Positions 9,756-21,900 of a DNA stretch of 64,000 nucleotides are shown in pieces. How positions within the stretch are numbered: position 1 is the first letter of the stretch; each line of letters begins with the position of its first letter. The notes under the pieces were generated by a model. The model was not told where the DNA came from. It worked only from the letters and a program-made list of their open reading frames with translations, and did no database searches. Source of the DNA: Dactylorhiza incarnata (lineage: Eukaryota > Streptophyta > Magnoliopsida > Asparagales > Orchidaceae); the NCBI GenBank assembly GCA_033032865.1, contig JAWHQI010000185.1, positions 5,022,001 to 5,086,000 on the forward strand, written 5' to 3'. Both the position numbers and the translations under genes were made by a program.

Positions 9756-11950
9756 CTAGCCCCACTCGAATGAGTATTCAATTAGCGGATCGTTCTTTAA
9801 AATATCCGGTAGGAATAGTGGAGGACGTGCTCGTCAAGGTTGACAAATTCATCTTCCCGGTGGATTTTGTCATTCTTGACATCGAAGAGGATGCCGAAGT
9901 ACCCCTCATACTCGTCCGCCCCTTCCTTGCCACCTCCCGCGCTATTATAGACGTAAGTAACGGAAAGCTCCTCCTACGGGTTGGAGACGATGAAGTTACT
10001 TTCAGCATAAATTCCTCGATGTGGAACACATTAGAAAACGACGATTCGTGTTTTTACCTGGAAGAGTGTTGTGAGTTCTATTCACCCCCCAAGTTAGTCT
10101 CATCGGCAAGTAGTAATCCCGAGCTCGTCGAGCTCTTTTATCTTGAAGAAGAAGTCTTCCACCCCACACCACCCGAACCACTATGTTTAGAAAAACTAAA
10201 AATCAAAACATCTTATGAAGAGCCACCCGTATTAGAGTTAAAACAACTCCCCCCTCACCTCCAATATTTATTTTTAGAAAAAGAGTCTAGGCTACCGGTC
10301 ATCGTTTCATCCGATCTTAGCAACTCTGAACTTTCTGAGTTGTCTATAGTCTTAAGAAAGCACCGCCACGCAATTGCGTGGCAAATATCGGATATTAAGG
10401 GTATAAACCCTTCCTTCTGCACTCATAAAATCTTTCTCGAAGATAATTCCCGCAACTCAGTCCAGCCTCAACGACGACTAAACCCGAACATGAAAGAAGT
10501 TGTTAAGTTCGAAGTTATTAAACTTTTAGACGCGGGAATCATCTACCCGATATCGGATAGTACTTGGGATAGCCCAGTACAAGTCGTACCGAAGAAAGGT
10601 GGCATCACAGTAGTTGCGAACAAAAATTATGAATTAATTCCAACCCGTACTGTTACGGGTTAGCGGATGTGCATCGATTATCGAAAACTAAATGATGCCA
10701 CCCGTAAGGATCACTTTCCGCTACCTTTGATCGATCAAATTTTAGAGCGCCTTTCAGGTCACTCCTACTACTGTTTTCTCGATGGTTTGTCGAGATATTT
10801 CCAAATTCCAATTTCGCCCAGCGACCAAGAGAAAACCACTTTCACTTGTCCCTTTGGCACCTTCGCTTATCGAAGGATGCCATTTGGTCTTTGTAACGCG
10901 CCAGCTACATTCCAAAGGTGTATGCTGGCAATATTTGACGAGTTAGTTGAGGAGGTGATGCAAATGTTTATGGACGATTTCTCGGTGTTCAGAAAATCAT
11001 TTAAAAATTGTTTAAAAAATCTCGAGCGCGTGCTGCAGCGATGTGAGGAAACGAATTTAGCACTTAATTGGGAGAAATGCCATTTTATGGTCAAAGAAGG
11101 ATTAGTCCTTGGCCATAAAATTTTGGACAAGGGGATCGAGGTCGATAAGGCCAAGATCGAAGTAATTGAAAAGCTCCCCCCTCCAACAAACGTAAAAGTT
11201 ATTAGAAGTTTCCTAGGCCACGCGGGGTTTTATCGGCGCTTTATACAAAATTTTTCCAAAATCACAAAGTCGTTAACCTATCTTCTCGAAAAAGAATCCT
11301 CCTTTATTTTTAACGATGAATGCCACTTGGCCTTTAAACTTATCAAAGAGAAACTTATAAACTCCCTGATTCTAGTCGCCCCAGATTGGTCGCTCCCTTT
11401 TGAAATCATGTGCGACGCGAGTGATATTGCGGTTGGTGCCATTTTAGGCCAACGGGTGACTAAGTATTTCCACCCGATTTACTATGCAAGCAAAACACTC
11501 ACCTCGGCACAAGCGAACTACACCACTACCGAGAAGGAAATTCTAGCAATCGTTTTCGCTTTTGATAAGTTTAGGTCGTATATCACGCCTTCCAAAGTTA
11601 TCTTCTTCACAGATCACTCCGCGCTTAGGTATCTCTTAAGTAAATCGGACACCAAGCCTTGTCATTTGCGATGGATCCTCCTCTTGCAGGAGTTTGATTT
11701 AGAGATCCGGGACAAAAGGGGCGCCGAAAACTTGGCGGCCGATCATCTTTCTCGATTAGAAAATCCCTCCTCGGAAGCATTAATAGAAGCCGACATTAAC
11801 GATAGATTTCCCAAAGAGCACCTCCTTGCTCTCGAAAATATTAATTCATCTTCTACCCCCTGGTTTGCGGATTTGGCTAACTTTTTAGTAGCCCGGTCCT
11901 GCCAAAAGAATTATCGAGTCAGCAAAAGAAGAAATTCTTTTCTGATTTAA
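9756..11950 (+). pseudogene. Athila Pol: protease end, reverse transcriptase and RNase H (element B)
   Basis: Continues the gene cut at 7880. It contains PTRMSIQLADRSLKYP, VDKFIFPVDFVILD and the RT domain with MCIDYRKLNDATRKDHFPLP, FGTFAYRRMPFGLCNAP and catalytic FMDDFSVF (near 10966). RNase H motifs follow: CDASDIAVGAILG, TTEKEILAIVFA, FFTDHSALRYL and NLAADHLSR. One in-frame TAG at 10661-10663 sits at the position of a Trp in TGWRMCIDYRK (a TGG-to-TAG change). Near 11900-11920 a one-base shift breaks the join to integrase. The enzyme would copy the RNA in the particle; this copy is dead. Confidence 0.92.
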
Positions 11951-12567
11951 AGAATTATTTTTGGGAGGACCCCTTTTTATTCCGTGTTTGCGCAGACCAG
12001 GTGGTGAGAAGATGCGTCTCAAGTGAGGAAGGCCTTAAAATTTTACGTCATTGTCACGAGCGACCAACCGGTGGTCATTATCAAGCAAACCGAACCGCGA
12101 GGAAGGCGCTGGAGGCGGGCTTTTATTGGCCCACGCTCTTTAAAGATGCTCACACCCTTGTGAGTACTTGCGACAACTGCCAGCGGTCGGGGAACAACTC
12201 CCGCCGGGATGAGATGCCCCAAAACATTTTCTTAGAATGCGAAATTTTCGATCTTTGGGGAATTGATTTTGTTGGTCCTCTCCCTCCCTCTTATTCAAAC
12301 AAGTATATTCTCGTTGCGGTCGACTACGTATCGAGGTGGGCGGAACCACAAGCTCTCCCCACCAACGATGCGCGAGTCGTCGTTAATTTCTTAAAAAAAT
12401 TATTTTCTCGATTTGGCACGCCGCGCACTATAGTGAGTGATCAGGGCACCCATTTTTGCAATAGTCAATTTACAAACTTATTAGCAAAATATGGTGTCAC
12501 GCACAAATTATCCACTGCATATCACCCACAAACGAGCGGACAAGTCGAAGTTGTTAATCGAGAATGA
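11951..12567 (+). pseudogene. Athila integrase: zinc-binding and catalytic core (element B)
   Basis: After the frameshift the family sequence resumes ([16 protein letters not shown]). The HHCC zinc domain reads [12 protein letters not shown]...STCDNC, with all four ligands visible. The DDE core shows [11 protein letters not shown] (D), [11 protein letters not shown] (D) and [14 protein letters not shown] (E), all intact. The frame then stops with TGA at 12565-12567. The family enzyme joins element DNA to the genome. Confidence 0.9.
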
Positions 12568-12601
12568 AAGCGGATTTTAGAAAAAAATGGTTTCTATTAA
12601 T

Positions 12602-13147
12602 CGATAGGATTGGGCAATAAAGCTCGATGATGCGCTATGGGCCTATCGAACGGCGTACAAGACCGCAATCGGTTGTACACCATATCGAATGGTTTATGGC
12701 AAGGCTTGCCACCTTCCGGTTGAATTAGAACACCGCGCATTTTGGGCGCTTAAATTTTTAAATCTCGATTCCACTTTAGCGGGCGATCAAAGAAAATTTC
12801 AAATGAACGAATTAGATGAATGGCGAGCGAATGCGTCTGAGAGCAATAAATTATATAAGGAGCGAACAAAGTTTTATCATGATAAACACATAAAATTTCC
12901 AAAAACTTTTTCGCCGGGCGACCTCGTCCTCCTTTATAATTCTCGCCTTCGCCATTTTCCGGGAAAACTACAATCCCGATGGACCGGACCCTTTATTGTT
13001 AAAGAGGTTTGGTCATATGGGACAATCCTAATTTCTCACCCGGAAAAAGGTACCTTCAAAGTAAATGGGCACCGCCTTAAGTTATATCTTCCGGGAGAGC
13101 TAGCTAACGAAAAGAGTGAATCATTATCTTTTCATCCTATAATATAA
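12602..13147 (+). pseudogene. Athila integrase C-terminal part (element B)
   Basis: The open frame from 12689 reads [20 protein letters not shown], then [25 protein letters not shown] (GPF/Y-type module) and [16 protein letters not shown]. It follows the core after a short decayed joint (12568-12688). The frame ends at 13147. Shortly after is the motif GCGCTTTTGGGAGGCACCCC (13183-13202), which commonly follows pol in Athila elements. Confidence 0.9.
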
Positions 13148-14788
13148 TCAGCAAGTCGGTCAAGCTACTCGACCTTAAACAAAGCGCTTTTGGGAGGCAC
13201 CCCAAAGTTATCTTTTTATTATTTTTCTTTTTATTTTAACATGTTTTGTAGGTAACCGCCGCTTCCCCCGCATCTTCATAACCAGGGAAGCCCTCTTACC
13301 CTCTCCTTCTTTTCTATTATTATTTTTGTTTTGTCTTGCACTTTTTTTTTCTTTTACTTCATACTTAGTTTTAAACATTGAGGACAATGTTTAACTTTAA
13401 GTATGGGGGTGTAAATAGTTCTTTGAAAATAGTTTTTATATTACAAAAAATTAAAAAAAAAATTATATATATATATATATATTTTCTTATGTTTCCTTCT
13501 ATTTAAGCACTTGTAAAACCCAAAAACTCAAATTTTTTTTGAGAAAATAAAAAAATTTTAAATCTTGGAAAGGGACGTTTGGGACCTCACCCCATCTCAC
13601 CTCCTAGTACCGTGAGAACCCTTCACAGGGTATACCTCGGGAAGTCCAAGAATAAACAAAAACTATTTTAAGCTTTTTAGTATATGTTTTTACTGTTTAT
13701 TTTCTTTTCAAAAATCCAAAAAAAGATAATATCAAAATTCAAAAAAATATGATTTTTTTTAAAAAAAAAGAGCTTAAAAAAACTAAAAAATATATAAAAA
13801 TCTTATACCTCTCATATTTGTTGTTTTTGTGAGTTCTTAGAAATCTAGTTGAGGATGTTTATAAGCATGTTTAAGTTTTTAATTAGCTAAAATTTTGCTT
13901 ATCATAGTTTGTTAATTTTAAATTTGAGGTAATTTTGCTTTAAGAATCATCTTATGATTTTAACTTGATTAGAGAATTTATTTAGCATGACTTCTCTTTT
14001 TATTTTTAAATGGCTTCATTTTGTAGTGAATTTGCTAAACCTCTTTAGATTTCAATTATATTTTCTTCTAACTTTTTAGATCTTAGGAAATTTAATTTTA
14101 CTAGAATTTGCTCTCAATATAATTTAAAACTAGCTAGATTTATTTTCCTTCCCTACCCCCTTTGTTGGCATAAAAATAAATGAATTTTAAAAGATCATAT
14201 GTCATGGGAATAAGAGGATAACATTCATTATTCCCTAAACATATGCACCCAAAATCATTTAAAAGATTATATGGCATGTAGTAAGAGGATAAAATTCACT
14301 ACTCCTAAACATATACATTTTGGGTATTTATTAAAAGAGAATTAAAAAAAATATATTCATGATGAGGATAAATTCCATTACCTCCATTCATTCAAAAAAA
14401 AAAAAAATTCTCTTCTTTTGCCAAATTTTATGAAATCCACCCTAGCCAATTATCATTGTTCTAGATTTAGTTTAAGATTATGGAGAGAGCAATATTTAGT
14501 AAGTTACTTTTCCTTAAGTTTCTTTTAAGATAGAGTTCTTATAATTTTAATTTAATCTCGTTTTATAATTTCTACAATATTGTTAAACTAATTAATTTTC
14601 TTGAGAAGTCTTTGCCTAAATATTTTTCCCTCTTTTCAAATCATCATCATAATTTAGGACTTAACTCCTCCTTGAATTTACTCTTAACTTAACTTTTGGT
14701 TTAAATGAAATTTTAGTTTAAAATTAAAATTTTTAAGGATGTCTTATAAATTTTGTCTCACACTTTTGCTATGGAATATCAAAAGCTT
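13148..14788 (+). other. Non-coding 3' region of Athila B
   Basis: About 1.6 kb of AT-rich DNA with no supported ORF, so no env-like gene. It holds a (TA)n run near 13460-13482 and a GC-richer block at 13563-13654 that matches sequence in the D, R3 and R4 LTRs. A diverged tandem repeat of about 75 bp lies at 14185-14400 (units with AAAAGATCATATGTCATG and TAAGAGGATAA). The text AAGTATGGGGG also occurs at 13398-13408, a second copy of the PPT sequence used at 14789. Confidence 0.75.
13563..13654 (+). repeat. Conserved block shared with D/R3/R4 LTRs (copy in B)
   Basis: Contains CCTAGTACCGTGAGAACCC and CTCGGGAAGTCCAAG. The core 13603-13652 aligns with 22769-22820 (plus) and with 51361-51412 and 61211-61262 (both minus). 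The flank from 13563 also aligns more loosely. In every copy the block is in the sense orientation of its host element. Confidence 0.8.
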
Positions 14789-14803
14789 AAGTATGGGGGT
14801 ATT
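14789..14803 (+). other. Polypurine tract of B
   Basis: AAGTATGGGGGTATT immediately before the 3' LTR start at 14804, in the plus orientation expected for second-strand priming. Confidence 0.85.
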
Positions 14804-15236
14804 TGATGAGTAGTATTTATGCGTATTTTAATTACAGTATTTAGTTTAGTTTTAATTTAAAATTGCAAATATTATTTATATTTTAGTTTAAAATCACTTC
14901 TTTTATAATTTCTATTCTAAATGTAGTTTTGCTTTTGTTTTGCAGATTTTCTGGTGTTTTTGAACAAATTCCATAGTACACGCCCTCAGTCACGCCCGTG
15001 ACCAAGGGCGTGTAACCTAAAGATCTGCGTTTGACGAAAACCGAGCTGAGTTCGACGAATCCACCGCCGCACCACAAGTCACGCCCCATGTCACGCCCGT
15101 GACCCAAAGTCACGCCCATGACCAAGGGCGTGTAAACATAGAATCTTCCCAGCGGGCTGCCGTCGAGACGTGGAGATGTTGTCGAGGAGTTGACCCAAAG
15201 TCACGCCCGTGACGAAGGGCGTATAAACATAGAATC
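14804..15236 (+). repeat. 3' LTR of B, first part
   Basis: 433 bp matching the start of the LTR at 4477, interrupted at GAATC (15232-15236) by element C. It carries the GTCACGCCCGTGAC dyads (for example near 14994). Confidence 0.92.
15232..15236. other. Target-site duplication GAATC (left of C)
   Basis: GAATC precedes TGTTGGATC of C and is repeated at 30550-30554, where the B LTR continues. Confidence 0.92.
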
Positions 15237-16410
15237 TGTTGGATCTTGTGGCGCCCTTAGAGGGGGGGGGGGGGGGGTGAATAAGGGCCTTTTTAAATTA
15301 TGATTTTTTACTTAAGAATTTTTAAAACAAATTTTGCTTTTCTAAAAATCACTTATAAAAATTTACAAACTATGAAATTTTTAAATTAGATCAAACACAA
15401 ATTTCTAAGTTAAAGATTAAGCAACCAAATTTGCAATTAAAGAAAAGGCATAATATTTTAATCATGAAATTCTCATACAATAAAAATGATCTTAACAATG
15501 CTTAAGATCAAGGCATAAATAAGATAATAAACTTTTGACAATTTTTGTTTACCAATCCTTCTCCCAAGGATCGGAGGGCTATCACTTGTCTTTCCCTAGA
15601 CCAAGCCCAAGCCTATCCTCTAGATATTCCTAAGATCTAGACGTAGCACACAAAACCACGATTTCCCACCAAGCCGTGCAAGGACTTGGACGCTCCGCAC
15701 AAGGAAGCGATTTTCCCCTAAGCCACGCAAGGACTTAGACGTCACGCACAAGGAGACGATTTCCCTACCAATACAAAGTGAAATGTATATAAATGAAAAT
15801 ACAAAATAAAATGAAGAACTCCCTAGAAATTCAGATCTCTGAAAGGAAGGTTGAAGCCTCGAGATGATCGTTGATGTAGAAGCGCGTCCGATCTCGTCTT
15901 CAATTTCAAACCTTCTCAGCACAAATGGGAGTTCTTGAGGTTCTGGAGCTCTCTGGTTCGTATGCACTCAGGAAAGGACTTGGAATTCTCAAAGCTCTGG
16001 AATGCATGAACGAAACGAGCCAATATATAGATTTTCACTGTCGCCTGGGCGACATCACTGTCGGAATTCCGACAGCGCTAAACTGCCGCTCGTAGTGCTG
16101 TCGTGCGGGCAGTTACTGTAACTTCCGAGCTGTCGCCTGGGCGACATCGCTGTCGGAATTTTGACAGCGCAAAACTGCCGTTCGTCGTGTTGTCGTGCGG
16201 GAAGTTGTTGTAACTTCTCTGCTGTCGCCTGGGCGACATTAGCTGTCGGAAAATTACGACATCGAAATTTTCATACACTCAAATTGAGCTCCAGCAGAAT
16301 TGTGAACATCTCATACCTGTTACCTGCACACCATTAATAAAAATAGAATCAAATACAAATGGGACTTTGTTATTATCAAACCGGAAGAGTGCGAAACGCA
16401 TGCTCCAACA
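15237..16410 (-). repeat. 3' LTR of element C
   Basis: 1174 bp, TGTTGG...CCAACA. The plus-strand start carries a G16 run (15262-15277), the C-run of the copia TATTCACCCCCC signature expanded. U3 holds three units of about 95 bp, each with TGTCGCCTGGGCGACA (16039-16054, 16131-16146, 16223-16238). Open frames inside it (for example 15620-15967) recur in the other LTR only because the LTRs are copies; they are not supported genes. Confidence 0.92.
16039..16270 (-). repeat. TGTCGCC/GGCGACA palindrome units in U3 of C (3' LTR)
   Basis: Three tandem units of about 92 bp. Each holds the 16-bp dyad TGTCGCCTGGGCGACA (7-bp arms) followed by a second dyad of the form CTGTCGGAATTCCGACAG. The same three units lie in the other LTR at 30178-30400. 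In sense direction they are directly upstream of the TATA sequence (about 16022-16030 here). Confidence 0.9.
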
Positions 16411-16424
16411 ATCTCCCCCTTTTG
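16411..16424 (-). other. Polypurine tract of C
   Basis: Minus strand reads CAAAAGGGGGAGAT directly before the 3' LTR start (TGTTGGAGC), fixing the orientation. Confidence 0.88.
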
Positions 16425-16799
16425 ATAATAACAAATCCGTATAAAAAGAAATCATGTCCATTTAGGTTGTTGATTTTAACATATGGTGTGTGCAAAAAAT
16501 AACATGATATATTCCTCTTAAAAGTAATCTCCCCCTAGATGAATGCTCCCCCTAAATGAATGCTCCCCCTAAATGTTATAGTAAATTGAAATAATGTATT
16601 GTTTAGGTGGAATATTTAGGTGTAATAGTTCTTTGATTTCTTGAATATACTTATAATTCTCCCCCTTTTGATATTAGCAAAAGGTAATATGAAATGAATT
16701 AGTAGTTCTTAAGGGAAGAGATAAGACGGAGAAAATAAGAGTAAGCGGAAGCACTTATTGGGAAAATGATTGAAGGTCTTGAAGTAATAGTGAAAGAAA

Positions 16800-17140
16800 T
16801 TCTCATTCGTCGGAATTCGTCGGAAGTTCTCGAGAACATTCGACGAATTGACTTAGCCATTGAAAAATACTGAACAAAGCTTGAAAACTGTCTTCTGTTT
16901 TCATTCGTCGGGAGTTCTCGAGAACATTCGACAAATTGACTTAGCCGCACATTTTCCTTCACAAGTCTGTCTTTTTGACTTCTGTCTGCGTTCGTCGATA
17001 TTCGTCGGGAGTTCATGAGAACAGTCGACGAATAGACTTAGCCGCAGAAATTTCTTCTTTAAACCAGAAATTTGGCTTCTGTCTGGATTCGTCGAGATTC
17101 ATCGGAACTTCACGAGACATCTCGACGAATTGACTTAGCA
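16800..17140 (-). repeat. Nested-palindrome tandem units (C internal 3' region)
   Basis: Four units. The best have outer arms ATTCGTCG/CGACGAAT and the perfect 12-bp palindrome GTTCTCGAGAAC between them (16826-16837, 16914-16925), followed by TTGACTTAGCC. Units three and four have decayed centres. The arm core TTCGACGAA equals the repeat in H, T and I. Confidence 0.85.
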
Positions 17141-18438
17141 AAAATTTCTTTTCTCCTGAAAACCTGCTCCACTCCTCAAACTTGAAAACCTTCAGTTATG
17201 AGTATATGAAGTACACCCCAAAAGAGAGATTAAGACAATTTGTGTTTATAGATAAGTGCGGTAATAAGATATGCATGAATAACATATTAAGAGCGTGATA
17301 GAATTGAAAGCGATAATGCCTACTCGAAGGATTTTCATGATCGAGCATATGATAATGTATGCACCTCCTATATGATTACTCCCCCTACAAATATACCCAT
17401 TTTTTGAGTTTAATATCATTATAATGCACTCCCCCTAAATATTAGATTTATACAATTTAATCTCCCCTTTTGGTAGAATCAAAAGAGGGTTTAGGAGTGA
17501 GTATGTATAATAAGGAGTAATATATTTTATGTCGAGAAGAAAAATAGGATGCAATCAAAAGCTTGTTAAATACTACTTGTTGAGAAAAATATAAGCATGA
17601 TGTAACATAAAGTAGTAAGCAACATAGCTAACATGATAAAGTAAGCATTCTATTTTAAGATACCACTTGCTTAAAGGAAAACATGGTGTTAAAAATAATA
17701 AGCACTCTTAAACATAAACATCATTTTAGAAGATAAAACCATATAAAAGATAATGAGTTTTAAATTTGAAAAGTTGATGTTTGAGTTAAAGATTGAAGAG
17801 ATGCTATTCCATTAAGATAAAAAATTGCAAGCATGATTTCATAATATTAAGAAAAGATACACAAACTACAATGTAATAAAATTTGCATTTCAAGTAAACA
17901 TAAACATTATAGCGGTCATGCTTTGTTATCTAGTGCATTTACTTATATAAAGAGTAGTATAAATAAAGCATTAGAATCCAATACTCATGAGAAGAAGTGT
18001 TATGAAAGATAATGATGTGCACATAAGTGTATTTTGGGCAATGTTAACAATTTATTTAAAACACAAAATACAAGACATATGTAGAGTAAAGTGCACAATA
18101 AAACACAAGTATATTTACTTTCACACACTTTAATGCACACTATTTTATAAAAAGTGGTGTACTAATCAAGGGTTGCACAAGACACTTTACTATTCTTTCT
18201 AAGGTGCTCAACCTCACAATGCTTATGAAGACTTATCAGGAGGTTCAAGTAATGCTTGATGGAGTTATATTTGTCTACATATATAAATTTTTTTTTAAAC
18301 ATTTGTGAGACAACATTCTCCGAATACACTTGTTTTGCAAACTCAAAATTTTTTTAACTTAACCACTTTTCTAAATTTCACAAGTGCAATTCAAATGTAG
18401 TGTAGGCAATAAACTTATGCAAGATTTAATTCATTGTA

Positions 18439-18443
18439 CAAAT
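18439..18443. other. Target-site duplication CAAAT (left of D)
   Basis: CAAAT precedes TGTAACATCC; the second copy is at 24963-24967. Confidence 0.9.
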
Positions 18444-19279
18444 TGTAACATCCCCCAAACTGCTAGGCCCCTAGAAAATTTTTGTCATGCCAAGGCATGA
18501 CAAAAATAGGATAAGTGACCTAGAGTCCTAGGATGATGATGAAAGAGGGAGGAATACACATGGGTGTGCATTTATCAATTTTTGATGTCCTAACCTAGGA
18601 GTGACCAAAAGACTTCAAAAGCCAACTTAACCTCACCATGATCCCTATGACCAACCAGGAGGGTAAGTAAGCCACTAGGGACCCTTGGGGTCAACCAAAT
18701 TGGTCAAATTGACCAAAAGTCAACTTTGAGCAATCCTAGGTCAAACCACCATGAATAAGGGCAATTGAACCCTAATTGATTAAATTGGGCCCACTCTCAT
18801 ATGGCAACCTCACTAGGGGACCTAATGGACCCAAAAGCCCCATCATAGGGCCATCAATTTGGGGAAATTGGGTCAATTCCTAAGAAGCCCCAAATTGACC
18901 TAAAATGTGCTAAAACCCAAATTAACCTCCAATTGACTTAGTATGACCAAATTGATCATCCCCAAACCCCAAGGGGAGTATTTGAGACCTAAATGGAGCA
19001 TAGTGTGCATTCAACCATGAATAATTGGGGCAAAATCAACAAAATACCCAAATTACCCCTATAGACAATTAAGTGCAAGCAAGCCCCATTTGACCCCACC
19101 TTGACTCAATTCTTCTTGGAGTAGGTCCATAGAGTCTTAGGGAGCAATGTTACTCAGTCACATTGAGTGGAGTGAGCTTGGGTCAAGCCCCAAACCCAAA
19201 ACCCCCAAATTGGCCTATTTGGGTCAAGTGAGCCCAAAGCTCAAATCAAGTGGGCTTAACCAACCCCATGACTCCAATA

Positions 19280-20060
19280 ACCAATCCTCATGATAACTGA
19301 ACCCTAAAACCATTGGAATTTCGAATTGGAGGGATTAATTGCAAGGAATTTTGGATTTGAAATGAGGAATAAAGACAAAGAAAGCATGGAGGAGGGAATT
19401 GGGGAATGGGTGCCAAATGACACCCCATCTTCATTCCCCAAGCTCTCCTCTCAGCTGGGGGAATTAATTCCCTCAGTTTTGGGCAGTGGGGAGGAGGCCT
19501 TGATTGGCTGCCATGGGCGGCAAGGTGGCTGGCCGAATGGCCATAATGGATTGAAGCCATATACCCCCTCCCCCTCTCAATTCTCCTCACCATTAGCTTC
19601 AGAGCCCTCCAAGCAGTCATGCCCCCCCTTCCAGAGCAAGTTTTCGACCTCAGCCGCTCCAGGAGCCATGGATGCCGGGAACAGGAATGCCGTCTTCCTC
19701 CGCCGCAACACTCGCCGCCAAGGCCGCATCCAGGCAAGTTCCTTCCCCTCTCCACTTGTGCTAGAATCCCCCTTTCTTCCCATTTCAAATCCAATGAAGA
19801 ATGGCGAAATCGCCATTCACATTTTCTATGTTCCAAGCCCGGAAAATGAAAACAACCCCAGGCCATCTCCGGCCACCTCCGGCCAAACGGCCACCGCCAT
19901 GTGAAAGCCATATGTCGGGTGGAGGTGGTGGCTTGGGGGTTTGGCCGGAGACGGCCTAGGCTCGCCAGAATCTTGCTCGCAAAGTGACCCAGGCGCGGAA
20001 AATCCAGGCCCTCTGCTCATTGGGGAAGACGACTCCTTAGCCATTGGATTAGATGGAGTT
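19280..20060 (+). other. GC-richer block of D, no supported gene
   Basis: Frames are open on both strands at once (19326-19904 plus, 19288-19911 minus), low-complexity in Ser/Pro and Gly/Arg, with no recognised domain. That is what a GC-rich LTR leader gives. Opposing frames and lack of motifs argue against a gene. Confidence 0.6.
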
Positions 20061-21021
20061 TGATATTCGCAAACCACATATATGAATAGTGATGAAATCT
20101 GTCACATTATTTACCGAATCTTTGGCCTGATATTTGACTTGTTTACACTCAAAATTAGACAAAGTTCCCAACATCAATGTTGTAGATCTTTCTCTTACCT
20201 TTCCAATGATATGTTGTACAGAATTTTTGGTGAAGTATAGCTCCCTATAGAGCTGTTTTAGTGTGGCATGTACAATGTTACAAATTTATGTATTTTTGAA
20301 TTTTAGAAGAATTGGTGCATGCAACATGGATGATTTTTAGGCCATGCATGTATCCATACTTAACCTATGATTAGTGAGAAAATTAGAATTTTTAGAGAAT
20401 GTTTTTCTAAAGTTTTGCAAATTATTTCATTTTGTGTATTTAATGAAATTAATAATAATTATTAATTTTTAATGAAACCTTGGGGATTCCCTTTCTAAGG
20501 TCATGATCAGCCATCTCTGAAATTTTTATGAAATTTGAATGAGTAGTTTTTCCTGGGACTCAATTTTAAGCTTGAGGCTCAAAGGGTTAATGGGGTGCAA
20601 TTAGCAATTTTTTGGCTCTCAGGGCTTTTAGTGAAAGTGAAGGTGTAAATCACCTTGCATGTCACTGATTTTATTCCCATGCATGCTAGGGGACTCAACA
20701 TCATGGCCCCCTTGAGTTTGGGGTTTTTCACATGCATGCAAAGTAGTGTATATGAATAAGGGTGCATTTAGCATAAACTTGAGTTTGATGAATCTCTCTC
20801 AATGGCTCCATCCTTGGCAAGAGATTTACCCATGCATGTGATATGAATGAATGCATCACCTTTAGGTGTATTGGAAATGGTGGGCTTATAGTATCTAGCT
20901 TGTTTAATAATCCCACTTTTGGTCATATTTTGTTTATATGTGTAAATGTACCTTGTATGTAATTATTGTATACCACCTTGCATGTTGATTTCACTTTGGC
21001 TAGGACCATTTATGGAGGAAG

Positions 21022-21900
21022 CAATCAACATGAACATTTTAGCCCTTTAGGTTACCTTTAAAATGCCACTGACTTTATGTCATTTGGATTAGTACAACTC
21101 CTTCTATGTCATTTTTAGTGTGACATGTCTATAATAGTGTTTTGCTGAATTTTTACACTTTGTACAACACTTGTAAGTTGAATTCACCTATGTTAAACTC
21201 ATATCTGGAGATTGTAATCAACATAAATATTGTAGCCCTTTAGGTTACCTTTAAAATGCCACTGACTTTATGTCATTTGGATAAGTACAACTCCTTTTAT
21301 GTCATATTTAGTGTGACATGTTTACAATAGTGTTTTGCTGAATTTTACACTTTGTACAGCACTTGTAAGTTGAATTCACCTAGGTTAAACTCATATCTGG
21401 ATATTGTAATCAACATGAACATTGTATCCCTTTAGGTTACCTTTAAAATGCCACTAACTTTATGTCATTTGGATGAGTACAACTCCTTCTATGTCATTTT
21501 TAGTGTGACATGTCTACAACGGTGTTTTGCTGAATTTTACACTTTGTACAGCACTTATAAGCTGAATACACCTACGTTAAATACATTTCTGGAGTTTGTA
21601 ATCAGCATGAGTAATGTAGGGCTTGAAGTTACCTTTCATATGCCACTAATCTCATGTCATTTGGCTAAGTATAGCTCCTTCTATACTATTTTTAGTAAGA
21701 CATGCACGAACCTGTAAGTTGTTAAGTTAAATAACTTGTACGACACTTGTATGTTAACTACGCCTACGTTAAATTCCTTTCTGAAGAGAATAATCAACAT
21801 GTATAGAGTAGCCCTTTATGTCACCTTTAAAATGCCACTGATTTCATGACCTTTGATTAGGGGTAGCCCCTTTTAGGTCACATCTAGTGAGACGTGTATA
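21022..21900 (+). repeat. Tandem repeat of about 192 bp in D, 4-5 copies
   Basis: Units start near 21022, 21215, 21408, 21600 and 21791 with AATCAACATGAACATTGTAG-like sequence, then AAATGCCACTGA and TTTATGTCATTTGG. Copies diverge toward the 3' end. Period and copy number are counted by eye. Confidence 0.85.

Larger units (their letters stand above)
16425..18443 (-). other. Non-coding internal DNA of C with palindrome-rich tandem units
   Basis: AT-rich, no supported ORF. Several CCCCCT purine-tract-like strings (16530-16575, 17380-17460) occur near the 3' LTR. At 16800-17140 four units of about 95 bp hold ATTCGTCG...CGACGAAT arms around a central GTTCTCGAGAAC. The remainder to the D insertion site shows nothing recognisable. 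Confidence 0.7.

Noticed and set aside
13455..13485. TA dinucleotide run as a regulatory site
   Set aside because: Simple microsatellite in non-coding 3' DNA of B.
15620..15967. Conserved 115-codon ORF repeated at 29759-30106
   Set aside because: Conservation comes from the two LTRs of C being copies of each other; no protein motif.
19288..19911. Overlapping open frames on both strands (192 and 207 residues) as a host gene
   Set aside because: Both strands are open because the block is GC-rich; residues are low-complexity, no domain is visible, and it lies inside an LTR.
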